Counted from the first letter of the stretch, positions 49,221 through 59,615 are shown. The stretch is DNA of 64,000 nucleotides from Shinella sumterensis (GCF_004514425.2 NZ_MYFN02000013.1:1-64000), one strand, 5' to 3'. A program made the numbers and translations. The notes: generated by a model from the letters alone, not told the origin.

Positions 49221-49964
49221 TCAGCTCAGCCAGCCGGTGGCGAGCGCACACGCCCAGGCAAGCTCGCCGCGGCTTTCCGCCAGACGGGCCATGGCCATGT
49301 GATCGTAGTCCACGAGATGAAATGTGGCGTCCCACCGGTCTCCATGCCGCTCGATCACGGCATAACGCGCATGAGGCGTACCCGTTTCGACCTTGTGGGG
49401 CACCGGTTCGTCGTCATCATAGGCGGGTGAGCCGACGCTGCCGGGATTGACGACCAGACGGCCGTCGCGCAAGCGCACGGCGCGCGCGATATGGGTATGG
49501 CCGCAGAGAAGGACCGGGTGGTCGATGCCGCCGGCCAGCGCCTCGATCCGCTCGATCGGGGAAAGCTGCATCACGCCTTCGCCGGAGGGTTCATCGAGCC
49601 AGTAGGTGGTATCCGTCCCGGGCGTGCCGTGGCAGAGAAAGACGGTGTCTGCGACGAGACGGGTCGGCGGCAGCTGGGCCAGCCAGTCGAGGTGGTGGGC
49701 GGCGAGCTGCGCATGCGCCCTGCGATCCCAGCTTCCCATGGCGTCCGACTGTTTTTCGATGAGCCAGCGGTCATGGTTGCCGGCGATGCAGGCGATATCG
49801 GCGCGCGACAGCAGGATATCGGCGGTGCGGCCTGCATTGAGCGCGCCGCTCAGGTGATCGCCGAGATTGACGACCTCGCGAATGCCGCGGCGATCGATAT
49901 CCGCCAGCACGGCTTCCAGTGCGAGATCGTTTCCATGGATGTCCGCAATCACCGCAATGCGCAT
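49221..49964 (-). CDS. metallophosphoesterase
   Basis: A 247-residue calcineurin-like phosphoesterase. Metal ligands occur in DIHGNDLALEAVL (residues 8-20), GDHLSG, GNHDRWL and the C-terminal HGTPG and GHTHIA. It is a YfcE/diadenosine-tetraphosphatase-like single-domain enzyme of unknown substrate. The start at MRIAVIADIHG was chosen because everything upstream lacks family sequence. It lies five bases after a DUF2842 gene and is likely co-transcribed. Confidence 0.85.
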   Translation of the reverse strand: MRIAVIADIHGNDLALEAVLADIDRRGIREVVNLGDHLSGALNAGRTADILLSRADIACIAGNHDRWLIEKQSDAMGSWDRRAHAQLAAHHLDWLAQLPPTRLVADTVFLCHGTPGTDTTYWLDEPSGEGVMQLSPIERIEALAGGIDHPVLLCGHTHIARAVRLRDGRLVVNPGSVGSPAYDDDEPVPHKVETGTPHARYAVIERHGDRWDATFHLVDYDHMAMARLAESRGELAWACALATGWLS

Positions 49965-49969
49965 TGCCG

Positions 49970-50188
49970 TCACTCCTCGCGCGGCTTGCCGGGCTTTTCC
50001 ATCCACTTGATGATCAGCATGGCCGGCAGGATCCACAAAAGGCCGGTGAGCGTGAAATAGAGGAGGTGGATATACCACGGCGATTCCCCCAGCGTCGCGA
50101 CGGCGACCGTGGTCGCGACCAGCGCATAGACGAGCACGAGGATGATGATCAGGATCGTGCCGATCAGTTTTCTCAGGCGAGGGGGCAT
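49970..50188 (-). CDS. DUF2842 membrane protein
   Basis: A 72-residue protein typical of Alphaproteobacteria: [20 protein letters not shown], then [33 protein letters not shown]. It has two membrane helices with a conserved HLLYF and LLWILPA. Function is unknown. In this group it commonly lies beside the heme A synthase gene, as it does here (divergent, 197 bases apart). Confidence 0.85.
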   Translation of the reverse strand: MPPRLRKLIGTILIIILVLVYALVATTVAVATLGESPWYIHLLYFTLTGLLWILPAMLIIKWMEKPGKPREE

Positions 50189-50385
50189 TTCGGACCTTCG
50201 TTCGGCGGGGCTGCAGGGCGCGACGGCATGCCGCAAAGCTTCGGGCCTTGTTTTGCACGGCCCGGTCGGGCAAATCAACGTCGGAGCAGTTCGCGGCGAA
50301 GGGTGCAGGCCATTTTGTGCCCGCGACCGCGTGGAAAAGCCGCAGCGGCAGGCAGATCGCCGCTCCGGGCAAAGGAGCCGATGAA

Positions 50386-51477
50386 ATGAGCGCCACAAAC
50401 GTAACAGCCTATCGCAGCGTCGACGACGCGGGACGCATCGAGCGCAATCGCCGGCAGGTCCGCATCTGGCTGGGCTTCGTGCTGTTCATGCTGTTCGTGC
50501 TGGTGCTCGTGGGCGGCGCGACGCGCCTGACCGGGTCGGGCCTCTCCATTACGGAGTGGAAGCCCATCCATGGCGTCATCCCGCCGATCGGCGCGCAGGA
50601 ATGGCAGGAGGAATTCGAGCTCTACAAGCGCATTCCGCAATACGAGCAGGTCAACAAGGGCATGACCGTCGACGAGTTCAAGACGATCTTCTGGTGGGAA
50701 TGGGCTCACCGCCTCATCGCCCGCTCCATCGGCTTCGTCTTCGCCGTGCCGCTCGCCTTCTTCTGGCTGACCGGCCGCATCGAGCGCAAGATGCGCTGGC
50801 CGCTCGTCGGCCTTCTCGCGCTTGGCGGGTTCCAGGGCTTCATCGGTTGGTGGATGGTGTCGTCGGGCCTTGCCGAACGGGTCTCCGTCAGCCAGTACCG
50901 GCTTGCCACCCATCTCACCATCGCCTGTCTGATCTTCGCCGGGACCGTGTGGCTGATGCGCGCCCTCGCGCCGCACAGCGACGATGAGGCCCCGACGCAA
51001 GGCTCGCGCCGCATGGCCGGCATCATCGCCGGCATGGCGATCTTCCAGATCTATCTCGGTGCGCTCGTCGCCGGCCTGCATGCCGGCTTCACCTACAACA
51101 CATGGCCGCTGATGGACGGCGCCGTCGTACCCGGCGGCCTCTTCCTGCAGCAGCCCTGGTGGATCAATCTCTTCGAGAACCCGAAGACCGTGCAGTTCGT
51201 GCACCGCATCGGCGCCTATGTGCTGTTTGCGCTGGCGCTGGTGCACCTGATCGCTTCGCTGCGCGCCGCGCCCGAGACCACTCATGCGCGCCGCGCGCTG
51301 GTGCTGTTCGGCCTCGTCTGTCTCCAGGCGACCATCGGCATCCTCACGCTGATCTGGCAGGTGCCGCTCGGCTGGGCGCTGGCGCATCAGGGCGGAGCAC
51401 TGGTGGTGCTCGGCTTCGCCGTCGCGCACTGGCGCGGCTTCTACGGCGAATATGACAGGGACGACGCGCCGGCGTGA
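50386..51477 (+). CDS. ctaA: heme A synthase (COX15/CtaA)
   Basis: A 363-residue eight-helix membrane enzyme oxidising the C8 methyl of heme O to make heme A for cytochrome c oxidase. The conserved histidines are visible in [41 protein letters not shown] and [15 protein letters not shown]. The N-terminal signature [19 protein letters not shown] is present. The ATG with ggag at eight bases was chosen. Needed for aerobic respiration with aa3-type oxidase. Confidence 0.95.
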   Translation: MSATNVTAYRSVDDAGRIERNRRQVRIWLGFVLFMLFVLVLVGGATRLTGSGLSITEWKPIHGVIPPIGAQEWQEEFELYKRIPQYEQVNKGMTVDEFKTIFWWEWAHRLIARSIGFVFAVPLAFFWLTGRIERKMRWPLVGLLALGGFQGFIGWWMVSSGLAERVSVSQYRLATHLTIACLIFAGTVWLMRALAPHSDDEAPTQGSRRMAGIIAGMAIFQIYLGALVAGLHAGFTYNTWPLMDGAVVPGGLFLQQPWWINLFENPKTVQFVHRIGAYVLFALALVHLIASLRAAPETTHARRALVLFGLVCLQATIGILTLIWQVPLGWALAHQGGALVVLGFAVAHWRGFYGEYDRDDAPA

Positions 51478-51482
51478 TCCGG

Positions 51483-52325
51483 TCAGGCCTGCCTGAGAAC
51501 GGTGCGGATCGCGGCGGCCACCGCCAGTTCGTCGTCGCGGTCGGCTTCGTTGCCGTCCTCGTCATGCCAGGCGGCCGACAGGCAGCCATAGGCGAACGCG
51601 TAGCGCAGGATGGTGCGCACATCGCGCCCGAGCGTCTCCGCGAAGACATCCGCCATGCCGGCGATCCGCGCTTCGTCGCGGGTGAGGTCGAACCGATCCA
51701 GCGGATTGGAGAACATGTTGGCGACGTCGAGCGCCGCATCGCCGATCAGCCCGGCGGGATCGATGATGATCCAGCCGCGCGGTCCATGCATGATGTTTTC
51801 GTGGTGCAGGTCGCCGTGCAGCGGCTTGATATCCCGCTGGTCGGCCAGCAGCGCCTGCGCCATGGCCGCCGCTTCCGCATAGGGGCCTGCAAGGCCGTCC
51901 TTGCGGTCCCGTTCGGCCTTGGCGAAGAGGCTTGCGAAGTAGCGTGACAGCGGTTGCAGGCTGGCGGGCGGCGGGCTGTCGGAGGCGCGGTGATAATCGA
52001 GCAGGACGCTGGCGGCGATGCGCGTTGCATCGCTGTCGCCGTGTGACGCCATGTGATCCCTCAGCGTCGTCCTGCCCGCATGTTCCATCAGCAGCATCGT
52101 GCCGGAACGGGCGAGAAGTCTTACGCAGCCGACGCCATCCCGCCATGTCAGGAAATCCGCGCCGCGCAGGCTGTCCTCCAGCGCCTTCGGCTTCAGGTGC
52201 TTGACGATGGCGTTTTCGCCGCCGGCAAGCGTGACCTCGTAGACGCTCCCGGCGACGGTGTCGGCAAGAAGACTGGAGCCTTCGATCCGCCATTCGTCGG
52301 GAAAGGCCGGCTCGGGCGTCGTCAT
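51483..52325 (-). CDS. aminoglycoside/hydroxyurea-type phosphotransferase
   Basis: A 280-residue kinase-fold protein of the APH(6)/hydroxyurea kinase family. The catalytic loop is [15 protein letters not shown] (about 169-183) and the metal-binding DPAG follows ([20 protein letters not shown]). The N-terminal lobe has AIVKHLKP with the ATP lysine. In a chromosomal setting beside argC it is more likely a housekeeping small-molecule kinase than a resistance gene. It overlaps the argC stop by four bases. Confidence 0.8.
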   Translation of the reverse strand: MTTPEPAFPDEWRIEGSSLLADTVAGSVYEVTLAGGENAIVKHLKPKALEDSLRGADFLTWRDGVGCVRLLARSGTMLLMEHAGRTTLRDHMASHGDSDATRIAASVLLDYHRASDSPPPASLQPLSRYFASLFAKAERDRKDGLAGPYAEAAAMAQALLADQRDIKPLHGDLHHENIMHGPRGWIIIDPAGLIGDAALDVANMFSNPLDRFDLTRDEARIAGMADVFAETLGRDVRTILRYAFAYGCLSAAWHDEDGNEADRDDELAVAAAIRTVLRQA

Positions 52326-53254
52326 GCGCCCAGCATCAGGTCCATGTTCTGCACGGCGGCACCCGAGGCACCCTTGCCGAGATTGTCCAGCAGGGCGACG
52401 AGGTTGACATGCGGCGCGCCCGCCGTGCCGAAGACATAGAGCTTCATGCGGTCGGTATCGGCCAGTTCCACCGCGTTGACGCGGGGAAGGCTGGCGGTTT
52501 CCTTGAGATCGACCACCTCGACGATATCCTGGCCGGCATAGTGGTCCGCCAGCGCCTCGTGGATGGAGCCGAGCGAGGCGTTCTCCTTGAGGTCGGCGAG
52601 ATAGAGCGGCACCTGCACGATCATGCCCTGCGGGAACTTGCCGACGGAGGGCGCAAACAGCGGCGCGCGGCCGAGAAGCCCGTGCACCTGCATTTCCGGC
52701 ACATGCTTGTGCTTCAGGGTGAGGCCGTAGAGGAAGTGCGGCGAAGCGATATGCTCGGCATGGCCTTCATCTTCCATCTGCGCGATCAACTGCTTGCCGC
52801 CGCCGGTATAGCCGGAGACGGCATTGACGGTGACCGGGTAATCCTCCGGCAGGATGCCGGCGAGGCGCAGCGGACGGATGAGGCCGATGGCGCCCGTCGG
52901 ATAGCAGCCGGGATTGGCGACGTAACGCGCGCCCGCGATCTTCTTCGGCTGCTCGCGATCCATTTCGGCAAAGCCGTAGGCCCAGTCCGGGTTGATACGA
53001 TGGGCGGTCGAGGTGTCGATGATGCGCACGGAATTGTTGCCCGCCACTATGGCCACGGCTTCCTTGGCCGCATCATCAGGCAGGCAGAGGATGGCGATAT
53101 CGGCGCTGTTCAGCAGGTCTTCGCGCAGCTGCGCGTTGCGGCGCTCGGCTTCCGGGATGGACAGGAGCTCGACATCGGCGCGGCCGGCCATGCGGGTGCG
53201 GATCTGCAGGCCCGTCGTGCCGTGTTCGCCATCGATGAAGATCTTCGGTTTCAT
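52322..53254 (-). CDS. argC: N-acetyl-gamma-glutamyl-phosphate reductase (type 2 ArgC)
   Basis: A 310-residue NADPH-dependent enzyme of arginine biosynthesis. The N-terminus is the short Rossmann motif [14 protein letters not shown]. The active cysteine is in [14 protein letters not shown] (about residue 114), and [13 protein letters not shown] with the later HKHVPEM histidine follows. The short form (type 2) is typical of Rhizobiales. The second ATG was preferred as start; four codons earlier another ATG is possible. It is followed by the kinase gene in a coupled pair. Confidence 0.95.
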   Translation of the reverse strand: MKPKIFIDGEHGTTGLQIRTRMAGRADVELLSIPEAERRNAQLREDLLNSADIAILCLPDDAAKEAVAIVAGNNSVRIIDTSTAHRINPDWAYGFAEMDREQPKKIAGARYVANPGCYPTGAIGLIRPLRLAGILPEDYPVTVNAVSGYTGGGKQLIAQMEDEGHAEHIASPHFLYGLTLKHKHVPEMQVHGLLGRAPLFAPSVGKFPQGMIVQVPLYLADLKENASLGSIHEALADHYAGQDIVEVVDLKETASLPRVNAVELADTDRMKLYVFGTAGAPHVNLVALLDNLGKGASGAAVQNMDLMLGA

Positions 53255-53325
53255 CTGCTGTCCCATCCTGTTCGCGCGTTCGCCGCCGATATAGCCCCTT
53301 GCCCTGTCGTATTCAACGCCGTGTT

Positions 53326-54279
53326 TCAGCGTCGTTCGGCCAGCGCCTCGGCGTGAAGGCCCAGCATGTACATGGCGATGGTGGAGCCGGCGATGGCGGT
53401 GATATCGGCATGGTCATAGGCGGGCGCCACCTCGACTACATCCGAGCCGACGATATTGAGCGCGCCAAGCTTGCGCAGCACCGACAGGATACGCGCGCTG
53501 GAGGGACCGCCGGAGACCGGCGTGCCGGTGCCGGGCGCATAGGCCGGATCGAGGCAGTCGATGTCGAAAGTGAGATAGGCCGCGCGGTCGCCGACATGAT
53601 GGATGATTGCATCGGCGAGCTCGGCGGCACTCATCTCCTCCACATCATAGCCATAGAGGATGCGGATGCCGCAATCCTCCGGCGCATGGGTGCGAATACC
53701 GATCTGGATCGACGTCTCGGCATCGATCAGCCCTTCGCGGACCGCGGTGCCGACGAAGGAGCCATGGTCGATGCGGCCCTTCTCGTCGGCCCAGGTATCC
53801 TGGTGCGCGTCGAACTGCACGAGGGAGAGGGGACCGTACTTCTCGGCATGGGCGCGCAAGAGCGGCAGCGTGATGAAATGATCGCCGCCGAGCGTCAGCA
53901 TGTAGGCGCCGGATTTCAGGATCTTCTTGGCCTCACGCTCGATCGTCGCGGGCGTCTTCGCGTGGTTGCCGTAGTCGAGCAGGCAATCGCCATAATCGAT
54001 GACGGCCATGTCCTCGAACAGGTCGCGCTCGAAGGGATATTGCGGATCGTTGTCCATGATCGCCGAGGCGCGGCGGATCGCCTGCGGCCCGAAGCGCGTG
54101 CCGGGACGATTTGAGGTCGCGGCATCGAAGGGAATGCCCCAGACGACGGCGTCGACATCCTTCAGCACCTTGGTGTAGCGCCGGCGCATGAAGGAGAGAA
54201 TTCCGGCATGCGTCGGGTCGGAGGCCGCGCTCTTCAGCGATTTTGCGGTGATGGCGTGATCGATCGTCTTGTTGGCCAC
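53326..54279 (-). CDS. speB: agmatinase
   Basis: A 317-residue ureohydrolase. Manganese ligands lie in [25 protein letters not shown] and [24 protein letters not shown], the complete family set. It hydrolyses agmatine to putrescine and urea. A Lrp-type regulator lies 123 bases upstream on the same strand, which suggests amino-acid-responsive control, though no binding site was identified. Confidence 0.9.
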   Translation of the reverse strand: MANKTIDHAITAKSLKSAASDPTHAGILSFMRRRYTKVLKDVDAVVWGIPFDAATSNRPGTRFGPQAIRRASAIMDNDPQYPFERDLFEDMAVIDYGDCLLDYGNHAKTPATIEREAKKILKSGAYMLTLGGDHFITLPLLRAHAEKYGPLSLVQFDAHQDTWADEKGRIDHGSFVGTAVREGLIDAETSIQIGIRTHAPEDCGIRILYGYDVEEMSAAELADAIIHHVGDRAAYLTFDIDCLDPAYAPGTGTPVSGGPSSARILSVLRKLGALNIVGSDVVEVAPAYDHADITAIAGSTIAMYMLGLHAEALAERR

Positions 54280-54402
54280 TGTCAGGCTCCCGATTGCTGT
54301 CGCCCTTCGAAAAGGTTGCCTGTTTCAGCAAAATGCCGTCGCCGCGGCAAGTCCCGTGGCTGAAAAGAATGCGTGTATCCTCGCGACGATGACGCATCCA
54401 CC

Positions 54403-54882
54403 TCAAAGCGGCGGCAGGCGCCGGGCGACGGATGTTCCCTTGATGACGGCCGTGCTGGTGACGGCATGGTCGGAAAGCGCCTCGAGAACATCGTCCATTT
54501 CTTCGATCGAGTGGACGACGAGGCGGGCGAGAAAGGGATCGTCCCCCGTGATCTTGTCGCATTCGATGAACTGTGGCGTATCCTGGATCAGCTTCTCCAC
54601 CACATGCAGCTTGCCGGGCAGCGGCCTGATACGCACGAGAGCGCGAATCTGGTAGCCGAGCGCGCGCGCATCGACGTCGAGTGTGAAGCCGCGGATGACG
54701 CCGCCGGCCTCCAGCCGACGCACCCGCTCCGACACCGCCGGCGCGGACATGCCGACGAGGCGGGCGAGTTCACTCATGGAGAGCCGTGAATCCGCATCGA
54801 GCGCTACCAGGATTCGGGAATCGACGGCATCGATGGATGAGTTTTCATATTGAAGGCGATTGGGGATTTTTGAGCTGCTCAT
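54403..54882 (-). CDS. Lrp/AsnC-family transcription regulator
   Basis: A 159-residue regulator. The N-terminal helix-turn-helix is DSRLSMSELARLVGMSAPAVSERVRRLEAGG, and the C-terminal RAM (ligand) domain is VRIRPLPGKLHVVEKLI. It is divergent from an EamA exporter and upstream of agmatinase. Such divergent pairs usually mean that the regulator controls the exporter in response to an amino acid. A TATAAT box lies seven bases before the chosen ATG, so the mRNA may be leaderless. An upstream ATG (MENRRQ) would add 12 residues. Confidence 0.85.
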   Translation of the reverse strand: MSSSKIPNRLQYENSSIDAVDSRILVALDADSRLSMSELARLVGMSAPAVSERVRRLEAGGVIRGFTLDVDARALGYQIRALVRIRPLPGKLHVVEKLIQDTPQFIECDKITGDDPFLARLVVHSIEEMDDVLEALSDHAVTSTAVIKGTSVARRLPPL

Positions 54883-54888
54883 CGATGC

Positions 54889-54917
54889 ATTATAGCGGTT
54901 CTGCCTTCGGTTCTCCA
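54889..54917 (-). promoter_or_regulatory. promoter of Lrp-type gene
   Basis: On the minus strand TGGAGA (54917-54912) and TATAAT (54894-54889) are separated by 17 bases. The expected start point, seven bases downstream, is the A of the ATG at 54882. Confidence 0.5.
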
Positions 54918-54967
54918 TGGAAATCAGCCTGTCCACCCTCCATGATCGCGCATCACAGGAGTGACCC

Positions 54968-55906
54968 ATGCTGATTGGTATTCTGGCCGGCCTGACAACA
55001 TGCGCGTTGTGGGGCCTCACATTCATTGCGCCACGCGCCGTCGATCCCGCCTCCACCTTGGACCTCACCGTTGCACGATACGGGATATTCGGCCTGGTTT
55101 CCGTGCTGCTCATGCTGCATCCGCGCTTTCGCCCGCGCGGCCTGACATGCAGGCGCTGGCTGACCGGCCTGTCTCTCGGCGGCGCGGGCTATGTCGTATA
55201 TTTCGTCGCCGCCGCCTATGCGGTCAGGCTGGCGGGCGCCGCCATACCGCCGCTCGTCATCGGTACCATGCCGGTGCTGCTGGCGTTGATCGCCAACTGG
55301 CGCGACCGGTCTGCCCCGTGGCGCGCGCTCGCTGCGCCGCTCGCGCTGATCGCCGCCGGCGTGGCGATCGTCAACATCTCGGTCATCGAGGCAGCCGGGC
55401 CGGAGGGGCGCAAGGCGGTTCTGCTCGGCGTCCTGGCGGCCTCGGCCGCGCTTGTTATCTGGATCGCCTACGGCCTCGCCAATGCCGCCGTCATGCGCGC
55501 CGCCGACGCGCCGGATGGCCTGCACTGGACGGGCGTACAAGGAGTAGGGGCGGCGATCGGCAGCATGGCACTTCTGCCGCTGACCTCTTTTTCGACGCAG
55601 CCCCTTGCCGGTCCCGACATGGTGAACTTTCTCGGCTGGGCTGCGGTCATGGGCATTGCGGGATCGTGGATCGCGACATTCTGCTGGGGGATCGCTTCCG
55701 CCAGATTGCCACTCGCGCTTGCCGCGCAGCTCATCGTGGCGGAAACCGTGTTCGGTCTCGTTTACGGGTTTGTGTACGAAGCGCGGTGGCCGCAGACGGC
55801 CGAGTGGATCGGCGCAACGCTGCAGCTCACCGGTGTCGCGGTGGCGGTGGCCCTCTTCAGCAGGCCGGGATTATCCACCAGAGGCGCCGGAAATGCCGAA
55901 GCGTAG
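54968..55906 (+). CDS. EamA-family (DMT) transporter, probable exporter
   Basis: A 312-residue protein of ten membrane helices in two repeated EamA halves (GILAGLTTCALWGLTFIAPRA opening; VILLGVLAASAALVIWIAYGLA-type second repeat). The drug/metabolite family exports amino acids and related compounds. GGAG lies six bases before the ATG. It is divergent from the Lrp-type regulator with an 85-base gap. The substrate is unknown. Confidence 0.85.
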   Translation: MLIGILAGLTTCALWGLTFIAPRAVDPASTLDLTVARYGIFGLVSVLLMLHPRFRPRGLTCRRWLTGLSLGGAGYVVYFVAAAYAVRLAGAAIPPLVIGTMPVLLALIANWRDRSAPWRALAAPLALIAAGVAIVNISVIEAAGPEGRKAVLLGVLAASAALVIWIAYGLANAAVMRAADAPDGLHWTGVQGVGAAIGSMALLPLTSFSTQPLAGPDMVNFLGWAAVMGIAGSWIATFCWGIASARLPLALAAQLIVAETVFGLVYGFVYEARWPQTAEWIGATLQLTGVAVAVALFSRPGLSTRGAGNAEA

Positions 55907-55912
55907 AACGAG

Positions 55913-55938
55913 AAAGGCCGGGGCGAGCCCCGGCCTTT
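55913..55938. terminator. bidirectional terminator between EamA and rpsI
   Basis: AAAGGCCGGGG-CGAG-CCCCGGCCTTT is a perfect 11-bp stem with A and T runs at both ends, placed between two convergent genes. Confidence 0.9.
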
Positions 55939-55962
55939 CCTGAACCAAAATCGTCCGGGCGA

Positions 55963-56439
55963 TTAACGCTTGGAGAACTGGAACGAACGACGGGCCTTGG
56001 CCTTGCCGTACTTCTTGCGTTCGACGACGCGCGAGTCGCGGGTCAGGAAGCCGCCCTTCTTCAGGACCGAGCGCAGGGCCGGCTCGAAGTAGGTCAGTGC
56101 CTTGGAGATGCCGTGACGAACGGCACCGGCCTGGCCGGAAAGGCCGCCGCCGGCGACGGTCGCGTCGATGTCGAACTGGCCGTCACGGGCAGCTGCGACG
56201 ATCGGCTGCTGCAGGATCATCTGCAGGACCGGGCGTGCGAAGTAGGCTTCGAACGACTTGCCGTTGACGGTGATCTTGCCGGAGCCCGGCTTGACCCACA
56301 CGCGGGCGACAGCGTCCTTGCGCTTGCCGGTGGCGTAGGAACGGCCCTGGGCGTCAACCTTCTTGACGTGAACCGGGGCGGAAGCGGCCGGAGCTGCAGC
56401 GGCGACGCCGAGGTCCTTGAGCGAGGAGAGGTCGGCCAT
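55963..56439 (-). CDS. rpsI: 30S ribosomal protein S9
   Basis: A 158-residue protein. It has an alphaproteobacterial N-terminal extension (about 30 residues), then the S9 core ([47 protein letters not shown] end), whose basic C-terminal tail reaches the decoding site. It lies two bases behind rplM, the universal L13-S9 operon. Confidence 0.97.
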   Translation of the reverse strand: MADLSSLKDLGVAAAAPAASAPVHVKKVDAQGRSYATGKRKDAVARVWVKPGSGKITVNGKSFEAYFARPVLQMILQQPIVAAARDGQFDIDATVAGGGLSGQAGAVRHGISKALTYFEPALRSVLKKGGFLTRDSRVVERKKYGKAKARRSFQFSKR

Positions 56440-56441
56440 TA

Positions 56442-56906
56442 TCAGGCGCTCCTTGTGTTCTTGCTGTTCAGCTTGGCGACGTCGAGAACGACGGGCTGCT
56501 GGGCTTCGTGCGGGTGGTTGGCGCCGGCGTAAACGCGCAGGTTCTTCATCTGGCGACGGCCGAGCGGGCCGCGCGGAACCATGCGCTCGACAGCCTTCTC
56601 GAGAACGCGCTCCGGGAAGCGGCCTTCGATGATCTGGCGAGCCGTGCGCTCCTTGATGCCACCCGGGTAACCGGTGTGCCAGTAGTACTTCTTGTCGGAG
56701 TACTTCTTGCCGGTGAAGACGACCTTGTCGGCGTTGATCACGATGATGTTGTCACCGTCGTCGACGTGGGGCGTGAAGGTGGCCTTGTGCTTGCCGCGCA
56801 GGCGGTTCGCGATGAGGGTAGCGAGGCGACCGACAACGAGGCCTTCGGCGTCGATGAGGATCCACTTCTTCTCTACCTCGGCGGGCTTCTGTACGAAGGT
56901 ACCCAT
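56442..56906 (-). CDS. rplM: 50S ribosomal protein L13
   Basis: A 154-residue protein with the L13 signature ([30 protein letters not shown], then [22 protein letters not shown] and [20 protein letters not shown]). The ATG was chosen by family length. A promoter is visible about 125 bases upstream and the leader can fold into GC hairpins. Confidence 0.97.
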   Translation of the reverse strand: MGTFVQKPAEVEKKWILIDAEGLVVGRLATLIANRLRGKHKATFTPHVDDGDNIIVINADKVVFTGKKYSDKKYYWHTGYPGGIKERTARQIIEGRFPERVLEKAVERMVPRGPLGRRQMKNLRVYAGANHPHEAQQPVVLDVAKLNSKNTRSA

Positions 56907-57029
56907 GGGAGTAGCTCTTTCTGTAGGGTCCCGAAGCCTTGCGGCCTGGGGCGTTTCTTGTTGCTTGGTTTGGCGCCTTGCGGATGCCAAAAATCGAACG
57001 CGGCCCGTGGGGACCGCGATCTGGTGCGG

Positions 57030-57058
57030 CTTATAAGCGAGAGCCGGCAGGGCGTCAA
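57030..57058 (-). promoter_or_regulatory. promoter of rplM-rpsI operon
   Basis: On the minus strand TTGACG (57058-57053) is followed after 17 bases by TATAAG (57035-57030), near-consensus sigma70 boxes. The predicted start near 57023 gives a leader of about 117 bases, which contains a GCGGTCC...GGGCCGC hairpin and could host autoregulation by a ribosomal protein. Confidence 0.75.
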
Positions 57059-57135
57059 GCGACGTGGTTCGGAGGATGTGAAAGATAATCATTTAAAAAC
57101 AATGGCTTGATTTAATGGTATTAAGATACCACAAA

Positions 57136-57567
57136 TTATCGCGGTGGAATCGAGTAAGTCGCGGTGGCATGGGCCACGAGTTCCTCGCCGCCGGCATCGA
57201 AAATCGAGGCGTCCACCACCGCCAGCCGCTTGCCGAGCTTGAGGAGGCGGCACGTGCAGGAAAGAGGGCCGGGGGCGGGCTTCCGCAGGAAATTGATGTT
57301 GAGATTGGTGGTGACGGCAAGCGCCACCGGCCCGATATGGGCGAGCACCGCGCACCAGGCGCCGACATCGGCGAGCGCGAAGAGCGTGGGGCCGGAAATC
57401 GTGCCGCCCGGGCGCAGGTGCCGCTCGTTGGGCGTGAGCCGCAGCGTCACCGTTCCGGGGCCGACCGCCATCACCTCGAACACTTTCCCATCCGTATGGA
57501 GCTGCGGAAAATCGGTTTCGAGGAAGCGGTTCAGCGCTTCCGGATCCATGATCGGCGTCACTTCCAT
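57136..57567 (-). CDS. PaaI-family thioesterase (hotdog fold)
   Basis: A 143-residue acyl-CoA thioesterase. The core RLTPNERHLRPGGTISGPTLFALADVGAWCAVLAHIG carries the hotdog helix with the catalytic aspartate (ALADVG). TTNLNINFLRKPAPG follows as in PaaI relatives. The ATG with ggagacg upstream was chosen. Substrate unknown. It lies upstream of the rplM promoter on the same strand. Confidence 0.8.
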   Translation of the reverse strand: MEVTPIMDPEALNRFLETDFPQLHTDGKVFEVMAVGPGTVTLRLTPNERHLRPGGTISGPTLFALADVGAWCAVLAHIGPVALAVTTNLNINFLRKPAPGPLSCTCRLLKLGKRLAVVDASIFDAGGEELVAHATATYSIPPR

Positions 57568-57702
57568 CGCAGGCGTCTCCTTTTTAGCGTTTACAGACCG
57601 ATTTCCCCTCTCTCGCAAGCCCGCTGAAAGTCTAGCTTGCCGCGCTTGAAACGGGCGGCGGCGCGGCGTAGGACCTCAGGACGATACGACAAGGAGGCGA
57701 GC

Positions 57703-58524
57703 ATGGCGGATGTGGTGGAGTTCAGGAAAGAGGAGCCGGCCGGCCTGGTGCGGATCGAGCGGCAGGCGCCGGTGTTGCGTATCACGCTGAACAACCCGCC
57801 GGCCAACGCGCTCTCCATCGCCACCATGCGGGCGCTTGCCGAGGCGCTCGATGCCGTTGCGGCAGATGACGCCATCCGCGTCGTCGTGCTGGCCTCGACC
57901 GGCAAGGTCTTCTCCGCCGGCCACGACCTCAAGGAAATGACCATGCACCGTGCGGATGACGACGGCGGGCGCGCCTTCTTCGAGAAGACCATGCGCATGG
58001 CCGCCGACATCATGCTGAAGATCGCCGCGCTGCCGCAGCCCGTCGTGGCCGAGATCGACGGCCTTGCGACGGCCGCCGGCTGCCAGCTCGTCGCGAGCTG
58101 CGACCTCGCCATCTGCACGGACACCGCCACCTTCTGCACCCCCGGCGTCAATATCGGCCTGTTCTGCTCGACGCCGATGGTCGCCGTGACCCGCGCGGCG
58201 CATCCCAAGCAGGCGATGGAGATGCTGCTGACCGGCGAGACCATCGACGCGTCCACCGCCAAGGATTTCGGCCTCGTCAACCGCATCGTCCCGCAGCAAT
58301 ACCTGCGCCAGGTCGTCGACAAGTACGCCGCCGTCATCGCGTCCAAGTCGCCGCAGGCCCTGCGCATCGGCAAGGCCGCGATCCGCGCCCAGGCCGGCCT
58401 GCCGGTCGCGGACGCCTATGATGTGGCGGTCGCGACGATGGTGGAGAACATGCTGGCAGACGACGCAAAGGAGGGCATCGGCGCGTTTCTGGACAAGCGT
58501 ATGCCGGAGTGGGATCGGAAATAG
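57703..58524 (+). CDS. enoyl-CoA hydratase/isomerase family protein
   Basis: A 273-residue crotonase. Oxyanion-hole segments occur at VVLASTGKVFSAGHDLKEMT and EIDGLATAAGCQLVASCDLAI. In the second, the position of one usual catalytic glutamate needs alignment to settle. The C-terminal helices follow the normal pattern. aggaggcgagc precedes the ATG. Role in fatty-acid or side-chain oxidation is inferred. It is divergent from the thioesterase, which could act on its products. Confidence 0.85.
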   Translation: MADVVEFRKEEPAGLVRIERQAPVLRITLNNPPANALSIATMRALAEALDAVAADDAIRVVVLASTGKVFSAGHDLKEMTMHRADDDGGRAFFEKTMRMAADIMLKIAALPQPVVAEIDGLATAAGCQLVASCDLAICTDTATFCTPGVNIGLFCSTPMVAVTRAAHPKQAMEMLLTGETIDASTAKDFGLVNRIVPQQYLRQVVDKYAAVIASKSPQALRIGKAAIRAQAGLPVADAYDVAVATMVENMLADDAKEGIGAFLDKRMPEWDRK

Positions 58525-58525
58525 A

Positions 58526-59362
58526 TTACGCCAGCTTGAGCACCAGCACGCCGCAGGCGATGACGGCGCCGGCGAGGTAGCGCCAGACGCTTGCCTTTTC
58601 CTTGAGGATGAAGACGGAGATGAGGAGGGCGAAGAGGATGGCGGTTTCGCGCAATGCGGCGACCGTCGCGACCGGCGCCCTGGTCATCGCCCACAGCGCC
58701 AGCCCGTAGGACGCGATGGAACCGGCGCCGCCGAACAGGCCGCGCGCCCAGTTGCGGCGGACATGGCTCCAGACCGGAGCGGTGCCGCGCCGCGCGATCG
58801 CCCAGGTGAATAATAAGACCGGCGGCAGCAGCGCCATCCAGAGCGTATAGGAAATCGCGTTGCCCGAGACGCGCGCGCCCGCGCCGTCCACAAATGTATA
58901 TGTGGCGATGACGACGGCATTGGCCAGCGCCAGCAGGATGGCATGGCGCCCGCCGCGGCGCGATTCAAGCGCGAGCGTCAGCACGCCGGCCGAAATGACC
59001 AGCACGCCCGCCATGGCCGTCGTGGTCAGGTGTTCGCCCAGCACGAGGCCGCTCGTCATGGCGACGATGAGGGGCGCCACGCCGCGCATCAGCGGATAGA
59101 CGAGCCCGATATCGCCGGCCCGGTAGGCCGCGGCCACCAGCTGGAAATAGGCGAATTGCAGGACGGCCGAGACGAGGATGAACGGCCAGGCCTCCGGTTT
59201 CGGCAGCGGCACGAAGGGCAGGAAGAACAGCCCGACGGCGCCGGCGCCGAGCGCCACCATCGCGGCGTCCAGCGACTTGTCGGTTCCGGATTTGACCAGC
59301 GCATTCCATGTCGCATGCAGGGCCGCGCCAAGAAGCACGAGGAGAAGAACGTCGAACGGCAA
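58526..59362 (-). CDS. EamA-family (DMT) transporter
   Basis: A 278-residue protein with ten membrane helices (LPFDVLLLVLLGAALHATWNAL start; LRETAILFALLISVFILKEKASVWRYLAG end, the EamA closing motif). A TTG start with gagg at nine bases was chosen because upstream codons give non-membrane sequence. It is convergent with the crotonase gene with a 1-base gap. Substrate unknown. Confidence 0.8.
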   Translation of the reverse strand: MPFDVLLLVLLGAALHATWNALVKSGTDKSLDAAMVALGAGAVGLFFLPFVPLPKPEAWPFILVSAVLQFAYFQLVAAAYRAGDIGLVYPLMRGVAPLIVAMTSGLVLGEHLTTTAMAGVLVISAGVLTLALESRRGGRHAILLALANAVVIATYTFVDGAGARVSGNAISYTLWMALLPPVLLFTWAIARRGTAPVWSHVRRNWARGLFGGAGSIASYGLALWAMTRAPVATVAALRETAILFALLISVFILKEKASVWRYLAGAVIACGVLVLKLA

Positions 59363-59615
59363 TCTGGGAACCTCGGCGGGGCAGGCGGGGCGAACGGGAA
59401 GGCACCTCTTCATCCGCCCAAATCCTGACATTTGCAATCGGGATCTGCCGCAACTTTTGTGATGGAACCGGCAGAATCCGTGATGACTGCGCCGGATTGG
59501 CACAGATCGCGCCGCAAAGGCCCTGCCGGGGCGCTCTTCTTCTTTAAGGTTTCGCGCTAGAATGGCGAACAGCAAGGCATGGGAGAGACATTCGCGACAG
59601 CCGGAGGAGGCAGCG

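Noticed and set aside
51483-52325. Calling the APH-fold kinase an antibiotic-resistance gene
   Set aside because: The fold matches the aminoglycoside/hydroxyurea family, but the housekeeping neighbourhood and overlap with argC give no sign of a resistance role.
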